Below are positions 24,601-31,105 of a DNA stretch of 38,359 nucleotides, piece by piece. The stretch's first letter is position 1; every line of letters begins with the position of its first letter. The notes beneath the pieces were generated by a model. The model worked only from the letters and a program-made list of their open reading frames with translations. It did not search any database and was not told the origin of the DNA. A program made the translations under genes and the position numbers. This DNA is from CAYNYI01 sp964401455 (GTDB lineage: Bacteria > Fibrobacterota > OXYB2-FULL-49-7 > CAYNYI01): contig CAYNYI010000011.1 of the NCBI GenBank assembly GCA_964401455.1, positions 1 to 38,359 of the forward strand, written 5' to 3'.

Positions 24601-25245
24601 GTCAATTTCCCATCCACGTTCTGACTTCCCAATTGTTGCCTGAATTTCATTAAAACTGTAATCTTCTTCTGAGATTTTTAAAAGTCCCATTGCGTTAAAA
24701 TCAATATTAATGCCATTATTACTGAAGTTTATTTCCCCATTTGTTTTACTTAATCTCGCAGATAAGTTAATATCGGTTTCGTCCGTATACAGAATTTCCG
24801 CTTCTTTAATTTTAAGAGGACCGGAAAATAAAGGTTTTCCGCCATTTTCTTTACCGCCATTTTCTTTCCCGGCGTTAATTTTCCATGGAAGTATAAAAGA
24901 TTTATCATTTTTTATAAAATTCACATAAGGTTCTACAATTGATATCTTAGTTATACCTATAAACGGATATTTTAAATATTTAAATTCAGTTTCTATAAGT
25001 AAATTATCAGCTTTTCCGAGAAGTTTTTCTTTGTGGAATATTTCAACTGAATCAGCTTTAATCCTGCCGTTTAAATTTAGATAAACATCTCCGATCTTTA
25101 CATCCCGGCTAATTGCGGTGGAAATAGCCGCTTCAATTTTTTTCACAATATAATCCGGTATTTGTATCTCCGATCGAAGAAAAAAGAATAAGGAGATTAA
25201 AAATATTATAGGAATTGCAAAGAAATATTTATTGTTTTTTCTCAT
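21670..25245 (-). CDS. tamB: TamB-like translocation/assembly module protein (AsmA/DUF490 family)
   Basis: The 1191-residue protein starts with a single membrane anchor (YFFAIPIIFLISLFFFL). A very long, repetitive beta-strand region follows, as expected of the lipid-binding groove proteins TamB, YhdP and AsmA. The C-terminal DUF490 domain is recognisable: LSGTLKDPVVNFRSEPYL, ILALLTIGTTRE, LSEKVSRSTGLDRI and a final KYRVEFE strand. TamB bridges inner and outer membrane with TamA and is implicated in phospholipid transport and autotransporter assembly. Here it is transcribed before the tamA gene. A 15-bp tandem repeat near the N-terminal part encodes GGKEN twice. The ATG has only a weak ribosome site. 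Confidence 0.9.
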   Translation of the reverse strand: MRKNNKYFFAIPIIFLISLFFFLRSEIQIPDYIVKKIEAAISTAISRDVKIGDVYLNLNGRIKADSVEIFHKEKLLGKADNLLIETEFKYLKYPFIGITKISIVEPYVNFIKNDKSFILPWKINAGKENGGKENGGKPLFSGPLKIKEAEILYTDETDINLSARLSKTNGEINFSNNGINIDFNAMGLLKISEEDYSFNEIQATIGKSERGWEIDVPLITGMGLTGFSDLNIQNTPLGTEVFGKLDISGNPELDRFHFIPDSIFKAKGISLKSEFSFKNNAVKTETEGIIEGIGNNAFYSEKIIFDISTDNDTIFVNSLNMQMEEGIIHASGKLGLYGELPFDIKLDTDNKKVRYTPPQAWKTGQLSISCKSAVSGSIKNRKFRKSSLKASIIPGKSISGFSLNASAANRAVRFNIKYNEGNAGGELTFSDTAVKGSFQAKNIKTDEFSELFLNEKIVGTLDFDGKFGPVPSEKPLYFIRLSKGKIEYKGISSDISGKLHNTPGGIIIDTALINAVIPHTFLSEIDTGFTNDTASGRITVDAGFGGHINSLKGRGTLFSTGIGYRGFYADSLNVPLSYSEKTVILNPLTIYNGDNCLKGPVSVSLKDSALYARLCDNKKNCVKINVSASAFDKYELSAIALINDASAAEPYLEDSYSIGGSAECSLSIVADREKLKEADIRGYIKSKDLSFLKSGKGLRNFDSYISLKDRFIIIDSAVVNAGGQSFRISGDIKRGKSDSVYFNLNSEGPGSASVSGGIASGKADLRMYISGNIIQAAAYFLPEGWKTSGDLHAKVDINGDFDSLIYDGTIKASSVNISPPDSLFLINKGFANMKIKSGTLFVDSAGFYSKNGKTLIKGNVQRAGEVDLAINARGMDLKKPDIFKTTDVNCSLLVGGNKEKINIKGKAGFKKLRFIKNFDLKSIVPLSENVTKIPDEKSEFLENIYVEIRIDPSSKIEIENNITDITIKPSVTLQGPFYSIMPAGRITVADGKAVFLDREFKIISGTADFSSAKEINPAVQAEAVTSIDDFNGIEPVTYDIYLNLSGTLKDPVVNFRSEPYLDKTNILALLTIGTTRERIAYSGDVIKERAGRITTGQISSYLSEKVSRSTGLDRINIKGNIFNTGGGNGPVLEAVKKINPKTEITYSSNIGNFSRNKIIINYMISNRISLEGETDQSGNNGLDLKYRVEFE
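24839..24868. repeat. Two tandem 15-bp units inside tamB (14 of 15 bases identical)
   Basis: CCGCCATTTTCTTTA is followed directly by CCGCCATTTTCTTTC. On the coding strand this gives a doubled GGKEN peptide. It keeps frame, so slippage would add or remove five residues without breaking the protein. Confidence 0.85.
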
Positions 25246-25305
25246 GTCTTTCTATGTACAGTCAATTTAGGCTCAAACAAAATGAGACGAACTATGGAGA
25301 ATATA

Positions 25306-25311
25306 TATAAT
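25306..25311 (+). promoter_or_regulatory. Possible -10 element (TATAAT) in the tamB/radical-SAM intergenic region
   Basis: TATAAT lies in an AT-rich run (ATATATATAAT) about 50 bases before the radical-SAM gene. No clear -35 was found at the right distance. It is an alternative to the promoter at 25326-25355. Confidence 0.25.
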
Positions 25312-25325
25312 AATTGAGTAGGGAT

Positions 25326-25355
25326 TTGCAAATTGAGCGTTAATGATTGTATTAT
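25326..25355 (+). promoter_or_regulatory. Sigma-70-type promoter touching the start of the radical-SAM gene
   Basis: TTGCAA (25326-25331) and TATTAT (25350-25355) are separated by 18 bases. The -10 abuts an ATG at 25356, so transcription would start near 25362, about 3 bases before the second ATG at 25365. This would give an essentially leaderless mRNA. Confidence 0.4.
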
Positions 25356-25364
25356 ATGAGTCAT

Positions 25365-26375
25365 ATGAAAAAGGCGGCGATGTTTCAGCAAAAAGTGGAC
25401 AATGGTTTTATTAAGTGTCTTCTATGTCCACACGAATGTATTATAGCTAAAGGAAAAACCGGTAAATGCCGTGTAAGAGTGAATGAAGAAGGTACGCTTT
25501 ATCCTCTTTATTATTCAAGACCTGCGGCGCTTTCTGTTGACCCGGTTGAGAAAAAACCTTTATATCATCTTCTTCCCGGTTCAGATACCTATTCTCTTTC
25601 ATGCCCGGGCTGCAATTTTGACTGTTCATTCTGCCAGAATTCTGAAATCGCCGACGCGTCTTCTTATATAAATTCCGGATATTATTCAGAAAAACACACT
25701 CCCGGTCAGGCAGTTCAAAATGCTTTAACAAAGGGCTGCAGGAGCATCTCCTATACATATACAGAACCGACCGTGTTTTTTGAATATGCTTATGACACGG
25801 GTATTGCCGGCCGCGAAAAAGGGCTTAAAAATATTTTTGTAACAAACGGTTATATTTCTTTGCCTGCCCTTCGCAAAGCCTCAGAATTCCTTGACGCTTC
25901 CAATATAGATCTCAAATCATCTGAAAATTCATTCTACAAAAAATATTGCGGCGGAAAACTTTTTCCTGTTATTGAAACTATTTCAGAGGCCTGTTCTCTA
26001 GGCATCCTGGTTGAGGTAACAACCCTTATTATACCGGGAGTAAATGACGGAGATAAACAGCTTAGAGACCTTGCCGGATTAATAGCAGGTATTTCTGCAG
26101 ATATACCGTGGCATATTTCGGCTTTTCATCCCGCAAAAAAAATGATGGATATAGAAAGAACAGGGGTCGGTTCTTTAAATAGAGCGTGTGAAGCCGGTTT
26201 GGAAGCAGGCATTAATTATATTTATACCGGAAATACAGCAGCCCAAAATAACACCTTATGCCCTTCTTGCGGAAAAATGCTTATTTCAAGAAAAGGCTTT
26301 AGAGCGGATATGAACAAACTGGATTCAGGATTATGCCCATCCTGCCTTACAAAAATACCGGGTATTTGGGATTGA
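25365..26375 (+). CDS. amrS: AmmeMemoRadiSam-system radical SAM enzyme
   Basis: The protein has about 336 residues. It carries the radical-SAM cluster motif C83-x3-C87-x2-C90 (CNFDCSFCQN), an earlier Cys set (CLLCPHEC and CRVR) and later TYTEPTVFFEYAYDT. The end has two CPSC pairs, suggesting a zinc or extra cluster site. This arrangement is that of the pyruvate-formate-lyase-activase-like enzyme of the AmmeMemoRadiSam system, which normally acts with AMMECR1 and Memo proteins; neither is in the window. The start at 25365 is preferred from family length, but ATG at 25356 is possible. No Shine-Dalgarno is visible. The substrate is not known. Confidence 0.88.
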   Translation: MKKAAMFQQKVDNGFIKCLLCPHECIIAKGKTGKCRVRVNEEGTLYPLYYSRPAALSVDPVEKKPLYHLLPGSDTYSLSCPGCNFDCSFCQNSEIADASSYINSGYYSEKHTPGQAVQNALTKGCRSISYTYTEPTVFFEYAYDTGIAGREKGLKNIFVTNGYISLPALRKASEFLDASNIDLKSSENSFYKKYCGGKLFPVIETISEACSLGILVEVTTLIIPGVNDGDKQLRDLAGLIAGISADIPWHISAFHPAKKMMDIERTGVGSLNRACEAGLEAGINYIYTGNTAAQNNTLCPSCGKMLISRKGFRADMNKLDSGLCPSCLTKIPGIWD

Positions 26376-26405
26376 ATTATCAATTAATTAAATACAGGGG
26401 GAAAT

Positions 26406-27458
26406 ATGGAATACCTCAATAAATCTTATTTCGGCAACTCAATATACGAATATATCATAGCCGTTGCTGTTACACTTGCTTTTTCTGTGGCCGGTTACCT
26501 TTTAGTTCGTATTTCATCTGCCGGCTGGAAAAAACTTCATAAAGGCGACGCATTTGACAGTGACTTCCTGATTACCGACATAAAGAGCAAATTTATGCCA
26601 ATAATCTATTTCGGAGCACTCTATCTAGGAATAAAAAGTCTTACTTTGTCTCCGGAAATAATGAAAACAATAAAGGTAGCTACACTGATAATATTTACAA
26701 TACTCGGTGCCAGGTTTTCAATCGCATTCATTTCCGACCTGCTTGAGATACAAATCATGAAAAACGATCAAAATTCCGCTCGGAAAAAAGCTTTCAAGGG
26801 AATCCTGAGCGTTTTTATCGTTCTTATCTGGACTGCAGCTGTTATTCTTCTCCTCGATAATCTTGGATTCAAAATTTCCACACTGGTAGCCGGAATGGGA
26901 ATAGGCGGTATAGCTATAGCTCTCGCGGCGCAGACCCTTCTCGGTGATATGTTCAGCTATTTCAGTATTTTCTTTGATAAGCCTTTCGAGATCGGAGATT
27001 TCATAGTTGTCAATGAACATCTTGGTGTTATTGAAGCCATCGGCATAAAAACAACAAGAATCAGGAGCCTTGGCGGTGAACAGTTGATTTTCTCAAACAC
27101 CGATCTTACAAATTCACGTATTAAGAATTATAAAAGGATGGAGAGAAGGCGCGTAGTATTTAAGCTGGGCTTTATTTATCAGACAGAATTGGAAAAACTA
27201 AAAGAAATTCCCAAAACCATAAAAGAAATAATTGAAAGTATCCAGGACACTGTTTTTGACCGGGCGCACTTTTCCTCATATGGCGATTTTAATCTTGTCT
27301 TTGAGATAGTTTATTATGTAATTGGAAACGATTATAATAAATATATGGATATTCAGCAGGAGATAAATCTTCGAATCATGGAATACTGCCGTGAGAACGG
27401 GATCGAATTCGCTTTTCCGACCCAGACGGTTTACCTTGAGAGAGAGAATTCTGTCTGA
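26406..27458 (+). CDS. MscS-family mechanosensitive channel
   Basis: The 350-residue protein has about four N-terminal membrane helices. The pore helix is glycine/alanine rich (GMGIGGIAIALAAQTLLGDMFSYF) and is followed by the beta domain (FDKPFEIGDFIVV, TTRIRSLGGEQLIFSNTDL). The C-terminal alpha/beta vestibule ends at FPTQTVYLERE. It opens under membrane tension to release solutes during osmotic down-shock. AGGGGGA precedes the ATG. It lies 30 bases after the radical-SAM gene and overlaps the M23 peptidase gene by 28 bases tail to tail. Confidence 0.93.
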   Translation: MEYLNKSYFGNSIYEYIIAVAVTLAFSVAGYLLVRISSAGWKKLHKGDAFDSDFLITDIKSKFMPIIYFGALYLGIKSLTLSPEIMKTIKVATLIIFTILGARFSIAFISDLLEIQIMKNDQNSARKKAFKGILSVFIVLIWTAAVILLLDNLGFKISTLVAGMGIGGIAIALAAQTLLGDMFSYFSIFFDKPFEIGDFIVVNEHLGVIEAIGIKTTRIRSLGGEQLIFSNTDLTNSRIKNYKRMERRRVVFKLGFIYQTELEKLKEIPKTIKEIIESIQDTVFDRAHFSSYGDFNLVFEIVYYVIGNDYNKYMDIQQEINLRIMEYCRENGIEFAFPTQTVYLERENSV

Positions 27459-28330
27459 CTGCTTAGATAATATTTGCCGCGCTTATTGAAATAATATCCG
27501 GTAAAAAGGAGCGGATCTACATTTTCTCCAAAATAGGTTACTTCGTAATGCAGATGTCTTCCTGTGCTGCGCCCGCTGTTTCCCATTATCCCAATGGGAG
27601 CGCCCTTACTTACATATTGGCCCTCTCTGACAAGTCTTTTTTCCAGATGTGAATAGCCGGTTATAAAAAAAGCATTATGCATTACGGCCACTTTGTTTCC
27701 GCAAATTTCCCCATAACCTGAAAATATGACTCTGCCGTTCGCCGTAGAAACCACTTTAGTACCCCTTTTGCCTGCAATGTCAAGACCTTTATGGAAATCA
27801 CGCTGCCTTGTTACCGGATTAATTCTAGTTCCGAAGAAACTTGTAATTCTCCCTCCCGCAGGAGTTATTGATGGATAATTTCCATATATTAACCAGGCCT
27901 TGTTAATGCTTCGTGAATAAATGTTTTTCATTATTTTACATCTGCCTTCTAACTTTTCATAATCGAATTCAGATACGCTGATACGGTCAAGCGATGAGCC
28001 GGGAAAAAACGAATTGATGTAGTGAGCATTTGTTTTACTGCCGCCTATTCCGGCATTATAAAGATCAGTTTCAATTTCCGGGAAACTCATATACCATCGT
28101 ACGGTATTAATACCGTCTCGAAGGTCGCTTATTCCTTTTTTAAGCGAAAGTCTATTCTTTGCGGTGGTTTTAATGTCAAGAATTCGGATTTTTCTTTTTT
28201 TTCTTTCAAGAGAGATTTTTGAAACTGCTTCAGCCGTAAGAATAAGAATTGAAATATTTGACAGTACTGAGATTACTGCCATCAGTACAAATATGGTGAA
28301 TAAACGTATAAAGCGTGTTGACAGAACCAT
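27431..28330 (-). CDS. M23-family peptidoglycan endopeptidase (LytM domain), membrane-anchored
   Basis: The 299-residue protein has an N-terminal membrane segment (LFTIFVLMAVISVLSNISILIL), a helical middle part and a C-terminal LytM domain. Zinc ligands are visible in FHKGLDIAG (H and D) and GRHLHYEV (the HxH motif). The domain starts with the typical TSFFGTRINPVTRQ and includes GYSHLEKRLV. It should cut peptide bridges in peptidoglycan from the periplasmic side, or act in envelope shape control. The gene overlaps mscS by 28 bases on the opposite strand. Confidence 0.92.
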   Translation of the reverse strand: MVLSTRFIRLFTIFVLMAVISVLSNISILILTAEAVSKISLERKKRKIRILDIKTTAKNRLSLKKGISDLRDGINTVRWYMSFPEIETDLYNAGIGGSKTNAHYINSFFPGSSLDRISVSEFDYEKLEGRCKIMKNIYSRSINKAWLIYGNYPSITPAGGRITSFFGTRINPVTRQRDFHKGLDIAGKRGTKVVSTANGRVIFSGYGEICGNKVAVMHNAFFITGYSHLEKRLVREGQYVSKGAPIGIMGNSGRSTGRHLHYEVTYFGENVDPLLFTGYYFNKRGKYYLSSQTEFSLSR

Positions 28331-28413
28331 AATGTGAAGACTCTTTTTTGAAAGTATCCACCTGTATAGTAGAAATTATTCGGTTGCGCGTCAACAGTTT
28401 TTTTATTTTCTTT

Positions 28414-28761
28414 TTACATATTCAGCTTTTCTTTCAGAGTCTCTGGATCAAATGGTTTTACCATGTAGTCGTTAGCCCCTGATTTTAAAGCTTCTACAAC
28501 TTTTTCCTTTTCGGATTCCGAAGTACACATAATCACCTTGGTCTTTTTGTCGGACTGTCTGAGAGTCCGCAGACATGTAATACCATCCATAACCGGCATA
28601 TTCCAGTCAAGCAGCACGAGTTCGGGGGATTCTGATTTAACTTTATCAAGAGCGTCCTGCCCGTTCTCGGCTTCGACAATCTCGGTTATTCCGAGTTTTG
28701 CGAGTTGATTTTTCTGTATTCTTCTCATTGTGTTTGAGTCATCAACAAGTAAGACTTTCAT
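28414..28761 (-). CDS. cheY: CheY-like single-domain response regulator
   Basis: The 115-residue receiver has D7-D8, phospho-acceptor D52 (LLDWNMPVMDG), the Ser/Thr switch in MCTSES and the conserved Lys in MVKPF. There is no output domain. It lies 16 bases after the CheX gene, with GGAGG upstream of its ATG, so the pair probably forms a phosphorylation/dephosphorylation unit. The target may be the flagellar motor or another process; no flagellar gene is in the window. Confidence 0.94.
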   Translation of the reverse strand: MKVLLVDDSNTMRRIQKNQLAKLGITEIVEAENGQDALDKVKSESPELVLLDWNMPVMDGITCLRTLRQSDKKTKVIMCTSESEKEKVVEALKSGANDYMVKPFDPETLKEKLNM

Positions 28762-28777
28762 CTTAAAGGGTCCTCCA

Positions 28778-29236
28778 TTATTTTGTTTTTAAGGAAACTT
28801 CCATATCAAAATCACCTATTGTAGTAGAAAACGGCACTATTATTGTCGGGGAATTACTCGGAGGAGATAATACGTGATCCTTACCTATAATTACATTAGG
28901 CAAAGATATGGAAAGTTTGAATTTTGACAAGTCTTTTTTGGCATTGCCCGCGACAATGTTCGCGATTTCTCCTATGCCGTCCGTTAGCTCCGGTCCGACA
29001 ACCTTTATCGTTTCACCAAGCATGTGAGAAATAACTTTAAGCCCCACCGCTTTCGGAAAACTCATAGAAATTGAACCCTGAGCTTCTCCGGAGAGACCAA
29101 TAACCGCGGAAATATCGTAGGACGGATATGGCTCCTTTTTGAGCATGGGTTTTCCCGGTTTAGCTTCGATGTCGAACATCGTTTTAAAGGTTTCAATAGT
29201 TGATGATATAAACGGGTTTACATATGACACATCCAT
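28778..29236 (-). CDS. cheX: CheX-like phosphatase/chemotaxis protein
   Basis: The 152-residue protein has the CheX/CheC/FliY pattern: an N-terminal helix (YVNPFISSTIETFKTMF) followed by the GEAQGSISMSF strand region. The single active helix is ELTDGIGEIANIVAGNAK, in which the Glu and Asn are the catalytic pair used to dephosphorylate CheY. The ATG follows AAAGGGA at 6 bases. Its neighbour CheY is the likely substrate. Confidence 0.9.
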   Translation of the reverse strand: MDVSYVNPFISSTIETFKTMFDIEAKPGKPMLKKEPYPSYDISAVIGLSGEAQGSISMSFPKAVGLKVISHMLGETIKVVGPELTDGIGEIANIVAGNAKKDLSKFKLSISLPNVIIGKDHVLSPPSNSPTIIVPFSTTIGDFDMEVSLKTK

Positions 29237-29290
29237 ATTGGGTCCCTTTCAATACAATATTTATTATTCTGATTGTTTATATAATTAATG

Positions 29291-29318
29291 ATTATACAAA
29301 AATACCAAAAAAAAGTAA
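29291..29318 (-). promoter_or_regulatory. Possible promoter for cheX-cheY
   Basis: On the minus strand TTACTT (29318-29313) and TATAAT (29296-29291) have a 16-base spacer. The -10 lies within a short dyad TATAAT-CATTA-ATTATA, which could be an operator. The 91-base gap to the HD-GYP gene upstream otherwise holds only T-rich sequence. Confidence 0.4.
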
Positions 29319-29327
29319 CTAAAAAAA

Positions 29328-30572
29328 TCAATTCGCCACAAATAACCTGTTATATTCATCGGAGCCGCTTTTCTGAGCATCTATTCTCTTTTTGTCTATT
29401 TCAGAAATATTCTTTCTTAATATGGATACAGTAAATGAATCAAGAGCGCCCAGCTTTACTTCTGAATCAAGTATTTTTAATACCGAGTGAATATCCATCC
29501 CTTTTCTGTAGGGTCTGTCCTCAGAGCACGCCGTAAAAATATCTGCTACCGACATTATTCTTGAGCCGAGTGAAAGATCTTCCCCTGAATGGTGAAAAGG
29601 GTATCCCCTGCCATTAAGCTTTTCATGATGAAACGAGGCCCACTCATTTATCTGACGCATGCCGCCGACGGTATTTAGTATATGAAAGGTATGATAGGTA
29701 TGAGATTCTATGTTTCTTCGCTCCTCTTGCGATAAGCGCCCGTTCTTCTCGAGTATTTCTTTAGAAACGGCCAACTTGCCGAGATCGTGGAAACTGCCTG
29801 CAATTTTCATATATATCTGTTCTCTGTCAGAAAACCCCATAATCCGCGCAATTGCCGCGGCAGTAGCGGCAACTCCTTTTGAATGGGTCGCGGTAAAGCG
29901 GCTTCTGTAGTCTATGATTCTTCCGAATAACTCCGCAAGCCCCTGTAGGTTTCCGAGATCAAGCATTATAGAACCCGCACCGGTTCTGTTTTTTAATATT
30001 CTGTATAGATTCGATGATACCAGATCAAACCAAAAACATTGCCGTTTAGCAACTTCTCTGAATACATCAGTATATTCCGGAGAAAACATTCTGCCTGAAT
30101 TCTCGGATATTTTTTCCACAATTTGCGGCACCTGACCGAGTATTTCTTTTTCTTCATCTATCAAAACGCTTATTCTGTCTGAAATATGAAGAAGATGGCT
30201 TTCTTCAGGAAAAACCGATGAGTTATCATTCCAGTATTTATGATGATACCTTACAGTTTCAGCAAGATGCGAAAATGGTTTAAATATTCCAAGAAGTTTA
30301 TATCCTGCTTCAGAGTGTATATTCGCCTCGCTGGTTTCAAAATTCAAGGCTTCCATTCTTTCGGAAAGCGACATTGCGCCTATATCATGCAGTATGCCCG
30401 CCATTATTATGTCCACGATAAATTTTTCATCTTTGCCTGCGTATATTGCGAGACTTGAAGCTATATATGCGACTCGTTTATGATGGTTTGATAGATGCGG
30501 ATTAACTTTATCCATAGCATCCGCAAGACAGACTATCAGATCAAAAAGAGGTATTTTTAATTCGTTTATCAT
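29328..30572 (-). CDS. Double HD-domain protein with C-terminal HD-GYP (c-di-GMP phosphodiesterase)
   Basis: The 414-residue protein contains two HD phosphohydrolase domains. The N-terminal one (about 28-140) has HHKRVAYIAS, the HD pair at 62-63 in GILHDIGAM, and HHKYWN. The C-terminal one (about 225-390) has GSFHDLGKL, ESHTYHT and the GYP motif HHEKLNGRGYP, the mark of enzymes that break down cyclic di-GMP. Metal ligands seem intact in both. No receiver or membrane segment is seen, so it is cytoplasmic. It precedes cheX-cheY on the same strand and may connect c-di-GMP levels to that unit; this is inferred. Confidence 0.93.
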   Translation of the reverse strand: MINELKIPLFDLIVCLADAMDKVNPHLSNHHKRVAYIASSLAIYAGKDEKFIVDIIMAGILHDIGAMSLSERMEALNFETSEANIHSEAGYKLLGIFKPFSHLAETVRYHHKYWNDNSSVFPEESHLLHISDRISVLIDEEKEILGQVPQIVEKISENSGRMFSPEYTDVFREVAKRQCFWFDLVSSNLYRILKNRTGAGSIMLDLGNLQGLAELFGRIIDYRSRFTATHSKGVAATAAAIARIMGFSDREQIYMKIAGSFHDLGKLAVSKEILEKNGRLSQEERRNIESHTYHTFHILNTVGGMRQINEWASFHHEKLNGRGYPFHHSGEDLSLGSRIMSVADIFTACSEDRPYRKGMDIHSVLKILDSEVKLGALDSFTVSILRKNISEIDKKRIDAQKSGSDEYNRLFVAN

Positions 30573-30619
30573 AATTTTTTTCCTGATAAATTAATTTTAC
30601 TTGAATTTAAATTAATAGT

Positions 30620-30636
30620 ATTATTTTAACAATAAT
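30620..30636. promoter_or_regulatory. AT-rich dyad upstream of nikR
   Basis: ATTATT and AATAAT flank a 5-base spacer (TTAAC). A related pair, TATTATT (30619-30625) and AATTATA (30634-30640), recalls the Helicobacter NikR box in its half-sites but has an 8-base instead of an 11-base spacer. It lies in the 96-base gap between the divergent HD-GYP and nikR genes. Autoregulation by NikR is possible; chance is also possible in such AT-rich DNA. Confidence 0.3.
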
Positions 30637-30668
30637 TATAGTAATTTTCAACTGTCGGACAAAAAAAA

Positions 30669-31091
30669 ATGGAAAAATGTATTAGATTCGGAATATCTCT
30701 TCCTCAGGACCTTTTAAAACGATTTGATGCCGTAAACCATGAAAAAGGATACCCAAACCGCTCAGAGGCTGTCCGTGACCTCATTAGAGGCAAGCTGATT
30801 GAAACCGGTGAGTGGGCTGATCCCGATTCGGTCACAGCAGGTACAGTTATCCTGGTTTATGACCATCACAAAAAAGGTGTTGTCGAAAAGCTTATGGAGC
30901 AGCAGCATGAACACCACTCCTCAATTATCTCAACAATGCACGCACACCTTGACCACGACAACTGCATCGAAGTTATACTTCTAAAGGGTAAAAATAAAGA
31001 GATCAGGAAATTAGCGGATAAACTTTCAAGTGCTAAAAATGTTAAAATGGGTAAATTTGTGCCTGCAACTACAGGAACGGGAATCGATTAA
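30669..31091 (+). CDS. nikR: NikR-type nickel-responsive transcriptional regulator
   Basis: The 140-residue protein has a ribbon-helix-helix DNA-binding domain (about 1-45; CIRFGISLPQDLLKRFD, NRSEAVRDLIR) and an ACT-like metal-binding domain. By spacing to E. coli NikR, its four nickel ligands are H80, H91, H93 and C99 (HAHLDHDNC), all present. It represses nickel uptake or other genes when nickel is in excess. No nickel transporter, hydrogenase or urease gene lies in the window, so its targets are elsewhere. The start follows a run of nine A's with no strong ribosome site. Confidence 0.95.
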   Translation: MEKCIRFGISLPQDLLKRFDAVNHEKGYPNRSEAVRDLIRGKLIETGEWADPDSVTAGTVILVYDHHKKGVVEKLMEQQHEHHSSIISTMHAHLDHDNCIEVILLKGKNKEIRKLADKLSSAKNVKMGKFVPATTGTGID

Positions 31092-31105
31092 ATTTCTAAT
31101 TCTTA

